Positions 1 to 12,821 of a stretch of DNA of 64,000 bases are shown piece by piece. The stretch is from Capsaspora owczarzaki ATCC 30864. Its lineage: Eukaryota; Opisthokonta; Filasterea. The notes below the pieces were generated by a model. It was not told the origin of the DNA. It saw only the letters and a list, made by a program, of their open reading frames with translations, and ran no database searches. The position numbers and the translations under genes are program-made. Location of the stretch: assembly GCF_000151315.2 (NCBI RefSeq), contig NW_011887299.1, positions 650,894 to 714,893 on the forward strand. Direction: 5' to 3'. Position 1 is the first letter of the stretch. Every line of letters starts with the position of its first letter.

Positions 1-409
1 CGCCTCCCGCCCCTCGCCCGACCCCATATATTGCTCGACTATTGCTAGCGTTCACATTGCAGGGGGGTTTGGGGCACTTGCGCACACTCACACGAACGAA
101 AATGTGACTTGCTGTATTCCATTTGCAGGACGGTTGCATGAAACTGATTCACTCATTTTTTTTATATTTTTTTCCTTCTTTTTTTATTTTTTCTTTTGTT
201 CTTTTTGGCGTTTCATCGCTCGCTTTCTCGCTCTCTCTCCTCGTCCCCTCGGCAGACTCGCGTCTGTGCACTGTGACAACACGAGCAACCTACTTCCAAG
301 GACGCCGACAAGCCCTTGGCAACGGACAGCCTGAGAAACCAAGCCAGCCGAAACCAAAAAAAAAACCAAAAAAAAAAAACGCGGGAAAACGCCAAACTCA
401 TTTTCTCTC
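1..409. other. Upstream region of the first gene
   Basis: No convincing coding sequence is seen here. The stretch holds T-rich runs around 158-215, a pyrimidine-rich segment and an A-rich run just before the ATG at 410. It is most likely promoter and 5' untranslated sequence, possibly with a 5' UTR intron, since T-runs of this kind sit inside introns elsewhere in the window. Confidence 0.4.
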
Positions 410-2743
410 ATGTCGTCGTGGCAGGCCTCCCCGTGCTTGCTCTCTCCAATGGCTGGCAGCCGTGCTGACTCTGCGAAGGCGCTCGTTTCTAACAGCACCA
501 GCAGCAGCAGCAGCAGCTCTGCAGCGAAGACGCGCTCGCCTCTCATCGTCTCGCTGGTGGACGACGACGACGACGAAGCGCTCGACGCCATCGTCCACCA
601 GCCTTCACGCTCGCCGCCGCAGCAGCAGCAGCCGCAGCAGCTGCCACACCAGCATCGGCGTCACACAGAGCCTTTGATGACGTCTACCACTGTTGCACCA
701 GCACTGCACACTCATCCAGAGCGCAGCTCGCAGTCTGTCTTGCTCTGGGACAACAAAGACGCCGCCATGCTGCTCAAGACGAATGCAGACGCTCCAGAGT
801 GCCCAAGCTCGCCACCATCGAGCTTTGAGGCGTTTCTGCGCTCTGCTGTGAAGAATCATGGGCAGAGCGAGGCCTCTTTGAAAGCGGGACAGACGGGCCT
901 TGAGCTGAACGATTTCTTGCTTTTGGACGAAGCGGCCGACTTTAACGACTTTGTCGATCTGGACCTCGCTTTCGACGACCATCTCGACCCCGAGCCTGAA
1001 TCACGGGTCGATGATGATTCGCGTGAGCGACGATCCCGGTGTGCTCCGTCGTCCAACCTGTCTGCCCTCTTTGAGAACCTCGAAGACGAAGGTTTGGACG
1101 CCGACGCGACCACGAACAACGACTCTGCCCAAGTGGACCTCGCTCTGAACGACACGACTCCCCTTGAGCAGCTGCCGCCGAGTCGTGGCCAGCTGCCGGA
1201 TTCGCACGCACCAATTCCGCAGCTTGCTTCCGCACTCCCAGAGCTTGACGCGGAATCGTCGTTCGCTCGCACGACACATCGGCAGCAAACGTTCTTGCAG
1301 GAGGAGCATCAACGGCTGGCACCGCAGAAGCGGCAAACCAAGCGCCGTCCGAAGCCAACAGTTCGTTTTCGGCAATCCACGCTTCACCAAGCGCTCTACA
1401 GCCAGCACGCCGCATCGACCATTCCGGCAACGCATTCTGTTGCTGCCTCTGCCGCTGCTTACCCAAGACGCTACGCGCATGCGTTTGCCAAGGCAACAAC
1501 GGTGGCTATGGAAGATCCCGAAGATCGTGATGATGGGCTGCTTGAGGCGGATGATCTCCGTGTTGATGGCCAAGAGCCCCTTGAGTCTTGGAAGTCGCAA
1601 GAGACGCACGAGACACACGACACGCACGAGCCACAAGAGCCACAAGAGCCACAAGAGCCACAAGAGCTTGAAGAACCTCAAGAACTAGAGTCTGCCTCTG
1701 CTCCGCTCAACCTAGCCGCTCACCGGCTCATCAACGTGCGGATTATGCCCACGTGTTCCCTCGCTTCCAACGGACATCACTCGACTCAGCGGGATATGAA
1801 AGAGGCGATTTTGCGCGCCAAGATGGAGAATCGGAGAATCATCAAACTCGCCAAACGCCGCTTTGAGGAAGAGAATGCTGCTCCTCCCAAAGCGCAGACG
1901 AAGCGCCCGCGCGAGCAAAATCAATCCTCGTCGAACGCTGAATCGGCCTGTGACCGCCTTGTTGATGATGTGAGCTCGCATCCCGCCGAGAGTTTTGCCA
2001 CGCCAAACCATTCACACCCGTCGAATCGCCCTGTTTCATCTGGGCCAGTGACACGACGAATGAGTTTGTCTGTTGCTGACGACGACGACAACGCGGCAAT
2101 CTCTCGCAAAAGTCGGATCACCCAGGTCGAGAAAATCCCACTCCCAATTGTCGAGGATGCCACTCGTGTGTACCGCAAAATGCCTGTGCTCATGAGCGCT
2201 CACCATGCCAGCTGCATCGATCAACTCGAGGCCTCTGTACCGGACGATCCAGAGCTTTTGCATGCCAATGCGTACGATTTGAGCAAAGTGGCTTCCGGTC
2301 GATCCCACCGGAAGAACGGCCCTGATTCTCATCGCCAAGCCGGCGATGCTGTGTTGTGTGTTGGGACTGTCACCGACCAGCAGCTTGTTTTGGCGTACGC
2401 ACCCCACTGGCAGAATTTTCGGGAGGCCTTGTTGAAGGAGCACGTTTCGCTGCCCGACTGCAAGCTCATGGGCCTCTCACGCCAGGCCGCCTGCAACCTC
2501 AGAAACTTTGACAACATCGCTGAAGCTGCGTACAAGCTTTCTGGCTCGCCGCTCTCGTACTTTCGGCTTGTCCTGAACGACCGCGGCAGTCTCTTTTGTC
2601 GGTACAAGTATCACAGCATCCGCTTCCAGTGCTGTGCATCCATTTACCATCGTGCATTCCAGTATACGACAAGTGGACTCGTCCCTTTCTTCATTGTCTA
2701 CGACTATTACGATCCTGCCCTCAAGCCCAGCGAGTCGATTTGA
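410..2743 (+). CDS. Orphan low-complexity protein with a conserved-looking C-terminal domain
   Basis: A single uninterrupted frame encodes 777 residues from the ATG at 410. I do not recognise it. The first 600 or so residues are low complexity: Ser runs near residue 32, a DDDDDE run near 51, a QQQQ run near 70, and EPQ triplet repeats near residue 405 (nucleotides 1630-1665). A basic segment around residues 465-510 (KRRF, TKRPRE) could be a nuclear localisation signal. The last 170 residues are ordinary globular sequence rich in Cys, Tyr and Phe (for example FRYKYHS-like and SIYHRAFQYTTSGLVPFFIV) and probably form the folded domain. It lies 265 bp upstream of PGM3 on the same strand. It could be a nuclear or regulatory protein, but no function is supported by the sequence. 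Confidence 0.75.
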   Translation: MSSWQASPCLLSPMAGSRADSAKALVSNSTSSSSSSSAAKTRSPLIVSLVDDDDDEALDAIVHQPSRSPPQQQQPQQLPHQHRRHTEPLMTSTTVAPALHTHPERSSQSVLLWDNKDAAMLLKTNADAPECPSSPPSSFEAFLRSAVKNHGQSEASLKAGQTGLELNDFLLLDEAADFNDFVDLDLAFDDHLDPEPESRVDDDSRERRSRCAPSSNLSALFENLEDEGLDADATTNNDSAQVDLALNDTTPLEQLPPSRGQLPDSHAPIPQLASALPELDAESSFARTTHRQQTFLQEEHQRLAPQKRQTKRRPKPTVRFRQSTLHQALYSQHAASTIPATHSVAASAAAYPRRYAHAFAKATTVAMEDPEDRDDGLLEADDLRVDGQEPLESWKSQETHETHDTHEPQEPQEPQEPQELEEPQELESASAPLNLAAHRLINVRIMPTCSLASNGHHSTQRDMKEAILRAKMENRRIIKLAKRRFEEENAAPPKAQTKRPREQNQSSSNAESACDRLVDDVSSHPAESFATPNHSHPSNRPVSSGPVTRRMSLSVADDDDNAAISRKSRITQVEKIPLPIVEDATRVYRKMPVLMSAHHASCIDQLEASVPDDPELLHANAYDLSKVASGRSHRKNGPDSHRQAGDAVLCVGTVTDQQLVLAYAPHWQNFREALLKEHVSLPDCKLMGLSRQAACNLRNFDNIAEAAYKLSGSPLSYFRLVLNDRGSLFCRYKYHSIRFQCCASIYHRAFQYTTSGLVPFFIVYDYYDPALKPSESI

Positions 2744-2936
2744 GCTTGAGCCGAACGTTGTTGTTGTTGTTGTTGGATCTTGTTAGATCTTGTTGGATGC
2801 TGTTGTTGTTGAAAGAAAAAAATTGTTGTCATCGTACAAACTCGTTTGCTCCTTACTGAAGATCATCAACAAACAAACTAAGCAGTGACTGCATTTTGAA
2901 ACGTTTTTGGATTGAGCGTGTTGTCAAACTCATTCA

Positions 2937-2967
<31 letters not shown>

Positions 2968-3008
2968 GTTTGCAGATTTCGATTGTTTCAAACGCAGCAA
3001 CAGACACA
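2744..3008 (+). promoter_or_regulatory. PGM3 upstream region with probable 5' UTR intron end
   Basis: A TTG repeat lies at 2757-2775. A run of about 27 T at 2940-2967 is followed by GTTTGCAG and then 31 bases to the PGM3 ATG. A long pyrimidine tract directly before an AG is how coding introns end in this window, so a short 5' UTR intron is plausible. No donor could be fixed. Confidence 0.35.
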
Positions 3009-5679
3009 ATGTCCCTCTCTCCCGTCGCAGCAGCAAGTGCACGCCATCCCAAGCCTGAGACTGCCGTCTTTGAGTATGGCACAGCTGGCTTCCGCATGAA
3101 GTGAGTTCGTTCTTGCCGAGTAGGAGCGCGCGATTTGTTCGTCCTCGCTTTGAGGGACGGCTTCCTTTCACACTCTGCTCCTCCTCCCTTTTTTTTTTGT
3201 TTGGCTCTGTTCATTATCGTCATCAATGTGCTGTTTGTCGTTTTCCTCTTGTGGTGCGGGACGGAGCACTCAAACCCGGTCGTGCGTTGCTGGTTATCGT
3301 TTGCCAATAGAGCCGCAATCATGGATCCAGTCGTGTTCCGCGTCGGCCTGGTCGCAGCCCTGCGTTCTCGCGCGCTTGGTGGCAAGATTGTTGGCACCAT
3401 GATCACAGCCTCGCACAATCCCGAGCCGGTGCGGTGTTTTTTGCTGGCGTGTTGTGTGGATGGCTGGCACTGAGGGCTGCTATTTGACTCGGTCTGGCTG
3501 CCACGCTCTCCTGCTTCTCACGTTCCGCTTGCGTTACCCGGTCAACACAGGACAATGGCGTCAAGATTGTTGAGCCGCTCGGTGAAATGCTCGTGCCGCA
3601 GTGGGAGAGCCTGGCCACGCGTGTCACCAACGCGGCCAACGGTGATTTGGACGCCGTTCTGGCTCAGATTGCGGCCGAACTCAAGATTGACATGAACATT
3701 GTGCCACGCGTTATTGTCGCTCGTGACACTCGGTATGAAAACGCCCGCGCAGTTGATCAGCAGGCAGGGGGGGGGGCGGGAATGATTCTGTGAGCGAGGA
3801 TGATTGACGAATTTCTTCCCGTTTCGCTTTTGTTTGCTTCAATGTGCGAACAGTCCAAGCGGCCCCGCACTGGTCGCCTCTCTTGTGGATGGCCTTCGAG
3901 CGCTGAACGCGGAGGTCATTGATGCAGGAGTGCTCACGACGCCCCAGCTGCATTACTTGACCCGTACTCGCAACGAGCAGCTTGCCAACACGCATCTCTA
4001 CGGTCAGCCCACAGAGGACGGCTACTTTGACAAGCTCGCCCATGCTTTTAACAAGCTGATTGCTTCCGTGCGTTTTGTTCATCTCTCTTTGTCGTTCTTT
4101 TGGTTTGTCATTTCGTTCTTCTCGTATTGACTTGTCATCCTGACCTCTCGGTCCTTGCTGCCTGTCAATGCCCCTCATAGGCGGCTTCTGGCAATCCAGA
4201 CTTCAAGCCAGCTTCGCTTTCCGTCGATGGTGCCAACGGAGTCGGAGCTGGCGCCTTCCGCACCCTCATTCCCCGCATCTCCTCGAGTCTTGCGGCCGAG
4301 GTGGTCAACGATGGCTCAGCTGGCGCTCTGAATGACAAGGTTGGATGTATTTCACAGAGATGCTGCTTTGTGGCTTTTGAAGGTGACCTGCAGCAATTGA
4401 GACTGATTCCGCCAGTTGTTTTTTTGTTGTTTTTTTTTTTTTTTTGTTTGAATTTTTTCTGTATCTGTGCGCAGTGCGGTGCAGACTTTGTCAAAGTTCA
4501 GCAGACCTTCCCATCTGGTGTGACTGTGCGTCCCGGTGGTCGCTACGCGTCGCTCGATGGTGATGCTGATCGTATCGTGTACTTTTACGCCGACCAAGGT
4601 GCGGAGTCTCACAGCGCTTTGGGATTGAAGCGACCCTGACATTGCATTGATCGCCTTGTGTTTCTTCTGGTGCTTACTTGGCGCACGCTTCTGTGTGAAC
4701 AGAGTCCAAGTTCCATCTGTTGGACGGTGACAAGATTGCCACTTTGGCCGCGGCGTTCTTGATCGATCGCCTCGAAGCTGCTGGCATCCGGCAGGGTATT
4801 ACCATTGGTGTTGTCCAAACTGCGTATGCCAATGGCAGCTCGACACAGTATCTGGAGAAGGTTTTGGTACGTTCGACTTTGCGCATTGTAACTCATCCCA
4901 TCATCACCATTCATATTGCGTCTTACTTCCTCCGTTGCGTGGGTCGATGTCGCATGGCTCTTGTGCGTGTAGGGTGTTCCTGCTCCCTGTGCCAAGACGG
5001 GTGTCAAGCATTTGCATCACGAAGCTCTTGCTTACGATATTGGTGTCTACTTTGAAGCAAACGGCCACGGCACGGTCATTTTCAGCGACCACATGATTCA
5101 GGTCCTTGATGCCGGCTTGGTCAGGTGAGCCTTTGCTTGCGACCAGGATTCGGTGATGGTTTGTGTGTCCTTGTATGTGTTGCTGATTTGTTTCTGGAAT
5201 TGTTTGTTGGTTGTTTTTGTTTCTTGTTGGGGTTTTTTTGCTCTTCATCCGCCTTCAGCGCCAATGCCAGCACTCGTCAGGCCCTCCAGGACTTGCGAAA
5301 CTTTGTGGACGTGATCAACGTGACTGTTGGCGATGCCATCTCCGACCTGCTGATGGTCGAGGCCATTTTGGCTTTCAAGCACTGGTCGCTCGATCAGTGG
5401 GACGCTCAGTACACTGACCTGCCGAACAAGCAGCTCAAGGTCGAAGTTCCAAACCGTGCCCTCTTCCAAACCACCAATGCCGAGCGCGAGCTGACCAGCC
5501 CCGCGGGCATGCAGGCTGAAATCAACAAGCTTGTTGCTGCAGTCCCGAAGGGTCGCTCGTTCGTTCGGCCCTCGGGCACCGAAGATGTTGTGCGTGTCTA
5601 CGCTGAGGCTGAGACACGAGAGCAGACCGATGCTCTTGGTCAGGCCGTCGTTGCCCTGGTCCGACAGTTTGCCAAGTAA
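3009..5679 (+). CDS. PGM3: Phosphoacetylglucosamine mutase (PGM3/AGM1)
   Basis: This enzyme converts GlcNAc-6-phosphate to GlcNAc-1-phosphate on the way to UDP-GlcNAc, the donor for N-glycans, GPI anchors and chitin. Nine exons (about 3009-3100, 3311-3428, 3551-3732, 3854-4067, 4181-4339, 4475-4598, 4703-4866, 4973-5124, 5259-5679) join in frame to 541 residues, almost exactly the length of the human enzyme. Family landmarks are in order: FEYGTAGFR at the start, the phosphoserine loop TASHNPE, the metal loop DGDADR, the sugar-specificity segment and the C-terminal phosphate-binding loop FVRPSGTED. All nine introns' ends are GT-AG. The gene looks complete and functional, with all catalytic motifs intact. 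A T27 tract lies just upstream of the start. Confidence 0.97.
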
Positions 5680-6244
5680 ACTGGTTTTGTTCCGATCTTT
5701 AAACTGCTTTTGTTCCGATCTTTAAACTGGGAAGAAATGACTAAAGAATATTAATTACTATGAAAAACAATAATAATGAGTCTCAGACTGCGGATGCTAT
5801 CAGACTGCGGATGCTATCGAGATGTGTTATCCGGCGCAAGCCGTGCGAACGCCGACACTCGTCCAGTCGTGTAGGTGCCGCGTCTGGGCGAGGATTCGAT
5901 TGAGTGGTCGGACGATGGCTCTGAAGAATACGTGCCGGTGGTGATGGTTTGCGGCTTGACGATGCTTCGAGTAAGTGCCACGAAGGGGTGGTGGGTTTGA
6001 ATGCTTGGCAGGTTTGGGACGAATGGCAGCCTCCGTGTATAGGGTTGAGCGCTCCTCGCTCTGTTACAGTTTCGAAGAGTTGGCAATTCAAAAAGAACGA
6101 AAGTCATTGCAGCTGGGGCAAACTGCGTACAGTGAGGTTGGCCAACTTGGTTTCCGCAATCTTTTCGGTTTCTCCCAGATCAAAGTGATGCAAAGTATTT
6201 GGCATGGTTTCTGTTTGGCAATGGTACAAATTGCGTCGTGAGAA
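5680..6244. other. Convergent 3' intergenic region
   Basis: This is the space between the 3' ends of PGM3 (+) and the DDX20-like gene (-). It contains two near copies of a GATCTTTAAACTG segment after the PGM3 stop (about 5692-5730), an A/T-rich patch and a perfect 17-bp tandem pair TCAGACTGCGGATGCTA at about 5782-5815. No gene is supported. Confidence 0.5.
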
Positions 6245-8164
<1,920 letters not shown>

Positions 8165-8638
8165 TGAAATTGGGAGTGTGCCGATCGTCGAGAGCTCCAG
8201 TCAACGTTGATCAAATTGCTTGAAATATGATTTAGTTTTGTAATTTCATGGTGGATTGGGCGAAACGTTGACTGGGAGCTGTGAAAATGGGATTTGAGGT
8301 CGGGAGCTGGTTGATCCAGTCGAGTTGGACCGATGCGAGTTGCTCGCTTGAGTGATAGAGAGTAGAAGAATGCTGTGTCAGAATTGAGTGTTGTGTGGTT
8401 TCTGGGGGTCGGTATTTGAATATTGGAAATGTGAGCAAATGCTGAATTGCGTTGCAAAAGTTATAGTTTGAAGCTCGGTGAACACATGAAATTGAACAAA
8501 ACCAGCAAACTCGAAAATTTCGCCCTCCAACTGCTCTACAAACCAAAACGCAACAAAAACCAGAGTATCATTAATACAAAAACACAAAAAAGAAACAAAG
8601 GATGACCCTCAAGTGCGCAGCAGGAACGAACCGAATCC

Positions 8639-8664
8639 AAAAAAAAAAAGCAAAAAAAAAAAAG
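8639..8664 (-). terminator. Pol III terminator of tRNA-Cys
   Basis: Directly downstream of the tRNA on the minus strand are two oligo-T runs of about ten residues each, split by a GC. This is a strong RNA polymerase III stop. Confidence 0.75.
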
Positions 8665-8668
8665 GTGA

Positions 8669-8739
8669 GGAGCCAACGAAAATCGAATTCGTGACCCGCT
8701 GATCTGCAGTCAGCTGCTCTACCGCTGAGCTATGGCTCC
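8669..8739 (-). tRNA. tRNA-Cys (anticodon GCA)
   Basis: The reverse complement folds into a complete 71-nt cloverleaf. The acceptor stem GGAGCCA pairs with TGGCTCC. The D arm is GCTC...GAGC with a 7-nt loop. The anticodon stem GCTGA/TCAGC closes a loop CTGCAGA, giving anticodon GCA for cysteine. The variable loop is 5 nt and the T arm is ACGAA/TTCGT with loop TTCGATT. There is no intron. CCA is not encoded. It sits between the divergent starts of the DDX20-like gene (8164) and the C45-like gene (8937). Confidence 0.96.
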
Positions 8740-8936
8740 ATATCAACATGTTGTCAATCTTGGGCACAGATGCTTACGAGTGATACTCCTGAGTGATCTG
8801 AGAATCATCGATCATTTTTCGCTGCAAGATTTTCGCTGCTGGCTCGATTTCATCACACCAACCCTCACCAAGCCGCCCCATCCCAAGGTTTCATTGCTCC
8901 AGTCCATCTTTTTTTTTTCTTCTTCAACCCTTTCTG

Positions 8937-11303
8937 ATGAAGCTTCTTCTCGTCGTTCTTGTCGCGCTGCTCGGCTGCGCAGCAATCCCAACAGCGTTCG
9001 GCGCCTACTGCAATGGCAAGGTACGACCCCAATCGCCGCACCCTTTCGCCCGCTCGTTTCGTTCTTTGTTCTCGCATCGTTGCTCGGGTCGGACAGCCTC
9101 GCTCGTTGTCTCGGAGAAGGAGTAGCGGAGCATTCGTCCAATTGGGGCACACAAACAAAATGGCTTGCGCAGCGAATGGCGCCATTTCGCCCTGTTTCTC
9201 CCCCCCCCTCACCACACTCTACACACAATCGTACCCCCATCAAACTCACTGCAGTGTTGCGTGATGAAAAGGATCTCGCTGCTCATCCGCCTTCAACAAG
9301 CATCCATTGGAACTGCTTTGTATTTTTATTTTTTATATTTTTGTTTTTTGTTTTGATCATCTTTGCCGCTCTCTTCGCGACTCTCTGCTCGCTCACCGTC
9401 CGCTCACATCTCCGCATCCCCTCAACCATGCTCATACAATGACAAAAACCCACTCAACACAACCCCCCCCCCCGACCACCCGCTGGAGACAATGGCGCGC
9501 CATGCTCACTTTCTCCTGATGTGGTTTTTTTTTTTGTGTTTTTTTTTGATCCATCCTCGCCTTCCTGCAGCCGAATCCTGACGCCCAGCCAAACACGCTG
9601 CCCATCACCACGAGCGCACCCGTGCTTGTCCGCTCAATCACAAACGCCAAGCTCTTCATTGCCGGCCAGGGCGACGACCAGTTCAACATTCTCCACGTCT
9701 GGGGTCGGTGAATCTTGACGCGATCGCTTTTTCGACCCGCTCCACATGCCGCTAACCTAACGCACATGCTGGATTTTGGCTTTGGCTTTTTGATGGTGCT
9801 ATTTTTTGGCGGCACCGATTTCTTTGTAACAAACAAACAAAACAAACAGGCTCTCCGTACGAGATGGGCTATGCTCATGGCTCGATTCTCAAGGAAGAGG
9901 CAAGCGAGTTTGTCCTCGCTGTTTGGGCGTACCTCGTTGGTCAGGCTGATTCCGCCATCAATGGCACCGCTCACAACCTGCGCCCATGGATGGTCGATCT
10001 CATTGCCAACTTTGGGTGCGTTGATTGTTGCTGCACGTTCAAATAGTTGCATTGTTTTTTTTGTTTGCACATTCTTGTTCACCGTGACTCGCATCTTTCC
10101 CCAGCCTGGACGCGGCTCTCGACCTGACGTTCGATGCCACCAACCCTTACACTGGCTCGTACTTTTTGGACGAGATGCACGGCCTCGCCGATGCCACCGG
10201 CTTGGACTACAAGATGATTCGTCGCGTTCACATGATTGGCGAGCTGACCAAGGGCGGCTGCTCCATGTATGGCGCCTGGGGCAAGGCCACTGCGTCGACA
10301 GGGAAGCTCTTCCAAATGCGCGCCCTCGATTGGGATGTTGACGGCCCGTTCAAGGATTACCCTCAAATTACCGTTTACCACCCCTCCAACTCGGACAATG
10401 GCCACGCATTTGCCAACATTGGCTGGACTGGCTGGCTTGGCTCTATTACTGGTACGTTTGGGGGGGGGAGGACGGGAGTAATTGGTCGTATCATGCAGTT
10501 TTCACAGCAAACTGACTTGTTTATGGCCCACAGGCTTCTCGTCCGTTCAGACGGCCATTTCCGAGATTGGTGCCACCTACTCTGATGCATCCTTTGGATC
10601 CGACTCTCGCTTTGGTGTTCCATTCACTGTAAGACCGTCCTGAGAAGAACTTGTGTGCTTGATGGTTTGTTTGTTTTCGAAAGTGTTTTGCTCACGATCG
10701 ACCATATGCCACAGTTCTTGCTCCGTGACATCCTTCAGTTTGACCAGACGATTGATGACGCGCTCAACCGCATCACCAACGCTCATCGCACCTGCTCCTT
10801 GATTCTCGGTGTCGGCGATGGCAAGGTACAAACAGTGTGCTGATCTTCCGTTTGAATACGTTCGCTCACCTGGCTTTGCTTTGCTTATTCTTTGACAGCT
10901 CAACGAGTTCCGCTCCGTCCAGTACTCGTATTCGGTTGCCAACATCTTTGACGACCAAAACATGCAGCCGTACAACGAGACCTGGCATCCGCGCATCGAA
11001 AACATTGTCTACTACGGCATGGACTGGCTCTGCCCGAACTATGACATTGTTCTCGCTCGTCAGCTGACCAAGCACTACGGCAACATTACGGCCGAGGTCA
11101 CCATCAACGACATTTTGCCGATCGTCCAGACGGGCGATCTCCACATTGCCGTCTACGACCTGACGGAGCAGCTGGTGCACGTTGCCGTTGCCAAGCGATC
11201 GACTGGCACCGGTGCCCCGCTTGCTTACAACCGTGCGTTCACTCGCTTGAGCATGACGGCGCTGTTCCAGGAGCCTGCACCGACCGCTGCGGAGCACCTT
11301 TGA
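8937..11303 (+). CDS. Secreted C45-family / acid-ceramidase-like Ntn hydrolase
   Basis: Seven exons (about 8937-9020, 9571-9703, 9850-10015, 10105-10451, 10534-10628, 10715-10825, 10899-11303) give 446 residues. The first 22 residues form a clear signal peptide (MKLLLVVLVALLGCAA...). The conserved opening SPYEMGYAHG and the segment KGGCSMYGAWGKA place it with the acyl-CoA:6-aminopenicillanate acyltransferase / C45 peptidase superfamily. In that family a Cys such as the one in GGCSMYG becomes the N-terminal nucleophile after self-cleavage. Secreted relatives include the Dictyostelium dcd3-type acid-ceramidase-like proteins. An FQMRALDWD motif and several N-glycosylation sites (NGT, NET, NIT) are consistent with a lysosomal or secreted amide hydrolase. 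The substrate cannot be told from the sequence. The 3' end faces AK6. Confidence 0.85.
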
Positions 11304-11654
11304 GGCGTTTTTTCAGTGTTTTGTCTTGCTCGCCCAGCAACCGCGGCGTCTGTTATCACTCAACAACAGATCATGTTTACTTTTCGATTTCCAAGCTAAA
11401 TGAGTTCCTTTTTGTTTTGGCGGTCGAGCGTTTCACTGGGCGACTAGGAAGTGTCGCTTCTGCATGAAATTCCTTTTGTTTCGACGATCGAGCGTTTCAA
11501 TGGGAGTGCAGATAGAGTGTCGCTTTCTATGCATGTCACTCTCATTTCATCAAGCAGGTACAGGAATGGCAAAGGGAATAACGCACCACCTTCTAGCTCT
11601 ATTTCAAGAAATACAAAATCAACTAACACAAGGACATGAGACTGTCGCTCGACT
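11304..11654. repeat. Convergent intergenic region with imperfect tandem repeat
   Basis: Two imperfect copies of a block of roughly 65 bp follow each other at about 11404-11530. Each contains TTCCTTTTTGTTT or a close match, then GGTCGAGCGTTTCA or GATCGAGCGTTTCA, then TGTCGCTT. No coding sequence is supported. It separates the 3' ends of the C45-like gene and AK6. Confidence 0.5.
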
Positions 11655-12634
11655 TTAAGCATGCTTGAGCTTGTACTGAGCAATCCATTCAGAAATGGTC
11701 TGCACATTCTGCTCCATCTGCTCTGTCGTGTCGTTCTCAAGGTGAAGAATGATTTCTGCATCGTACGACTCGTGCGCTTCTTGAAGAATAACCTGATGCA
11801 GCAACGACATTTTCATTTGTCAGCAAAAAGTTTGTCCATCCAATCACCCAACATATCAAGCCATCACCCAACGCCATGTACCTGCATAATCTCGCTCTCA
11901 ACGTTGTCGCTCAGCTTCTTGCCAGTATATCCACTGCACAAAAACAACCGAAATCGAGTCAGTATGCAAACCGATTTCTTGCTCTTTTGGTCGCTCAACT
12001 CGTGCAAAATCTCCATTCGGCATTACCGAGCAGACAGGCGATCATAGAGCACAGTGTTATCGGCACACAGGACGACGACGAGGTCAAACCATCGCTTTGG
12101 GAAGAGTTCGCAGCCGTGGTAATCAACAATCGCACCGCCGGGATGCACAAGCGGCTCGAGCTCGTCCAGCAACTGCGTGTCAGATCAAAAATGTTCCACC
12201 AAAGCACAAAAACATGTACACAACAGGATGAGTTCCAACAGCTCGACAATGGCAGACGAGTGCATGAGTGGGAGTGCAAGTTTGGACCATGTGTGTGCCG
12301 GATCCAACAGCGACCAAATCCCCAAAACTGCCTGCCCAGTCAGGTCCGGCTCGCCCCCACCCCCAGCACTTTGACGCTCTGGATACTCGAGTTAGTTCCC
12401 TCGTTGAGCGCGACAGAGCGAAAGCGTTGGTCGTTGCTTCCAAAAGCTTGCCTTGTCCTCGTTCAGCACATGCGTTTGGTACTCTTCGTCCCAGCCGTCC
12501 AGCATGTTGCCGTCCTTGGCCATCTGGCTGACATTGTAGTGCGGATAGCCAGTCGCTGCGGAAACCAGCTCACACAGAGTTGTTTTGCCAACGCCAGGAG
12601 TGCCGGTAATCAGAATGCTTGGTTGCGAGCGCAT
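11655..12634 (-). CDS. AK6: Adenylate kinase isoenzyme 6 (AK6/Fap7/CINAP)
   Basis: Four exons (12634-12452, 12172-12027, about 11933-11882, 11792-11655) give 172 residues, the same length as human AK6. The P-loop GTPGVGKTT is at residues 10-18. It is followed by the NMP-binding segment (DGNMLDGWDEEYQTHVLNEDK), the diagnostic VDYHGCELFPKRWFD, and the LID arginines RLSARGYTGKKLSDNVESEI. AK6 is a nuclear ATPase/adenylate kinase needed for late 18S rRNA maturation, where it acts with uS11. The first intron begins with GC rather than GT: the exon ends GAGGACAAG and the intron starts GCAAGC. No GT nearby preserves the conserved EDK/LLDELE junction. All other introns are GT-AG. Confidence 0.96.
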
Positions 12635-12821
12635 GTTGACAAAAAAAAGAGTGAGCAGAGAGGTCTGAGAGGATTAGGAAAAGGAGTTGGAACAAAGTAG
12701 TGCAAACAGTCATCGAGCACATAAATAGATAGAAAGCGAGCTGGAGAATCACATTACTGTGTATTTTGATCTGAAAACACGAATACTCAAGCACACAAAC
12801 ATTTTTTTACACAACCACGCT

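Larger units (their letters stand above)
8165..8936. promoter_or_regulatory. Divergent promoter region holding tRNA-Cys
   Basis: This is the shared upstream space of the DDX20-like gene (-) and the secreted hydrolase gene (+). Apart from the tRNA-Cys gene and its A/T-tract flanks, no further gene is seen. The stretch 8200-8590 is A/T-rich without conserved coding potential. Confidence 0.5.

Noticed and set aside
2940-2967. Poly-T tract as a retroposon tail
   Set aside because: It is followed by GTTTGCAG close to the PGM3 start and fits an intron polypyrimidine tract better; no target duplication is seen.
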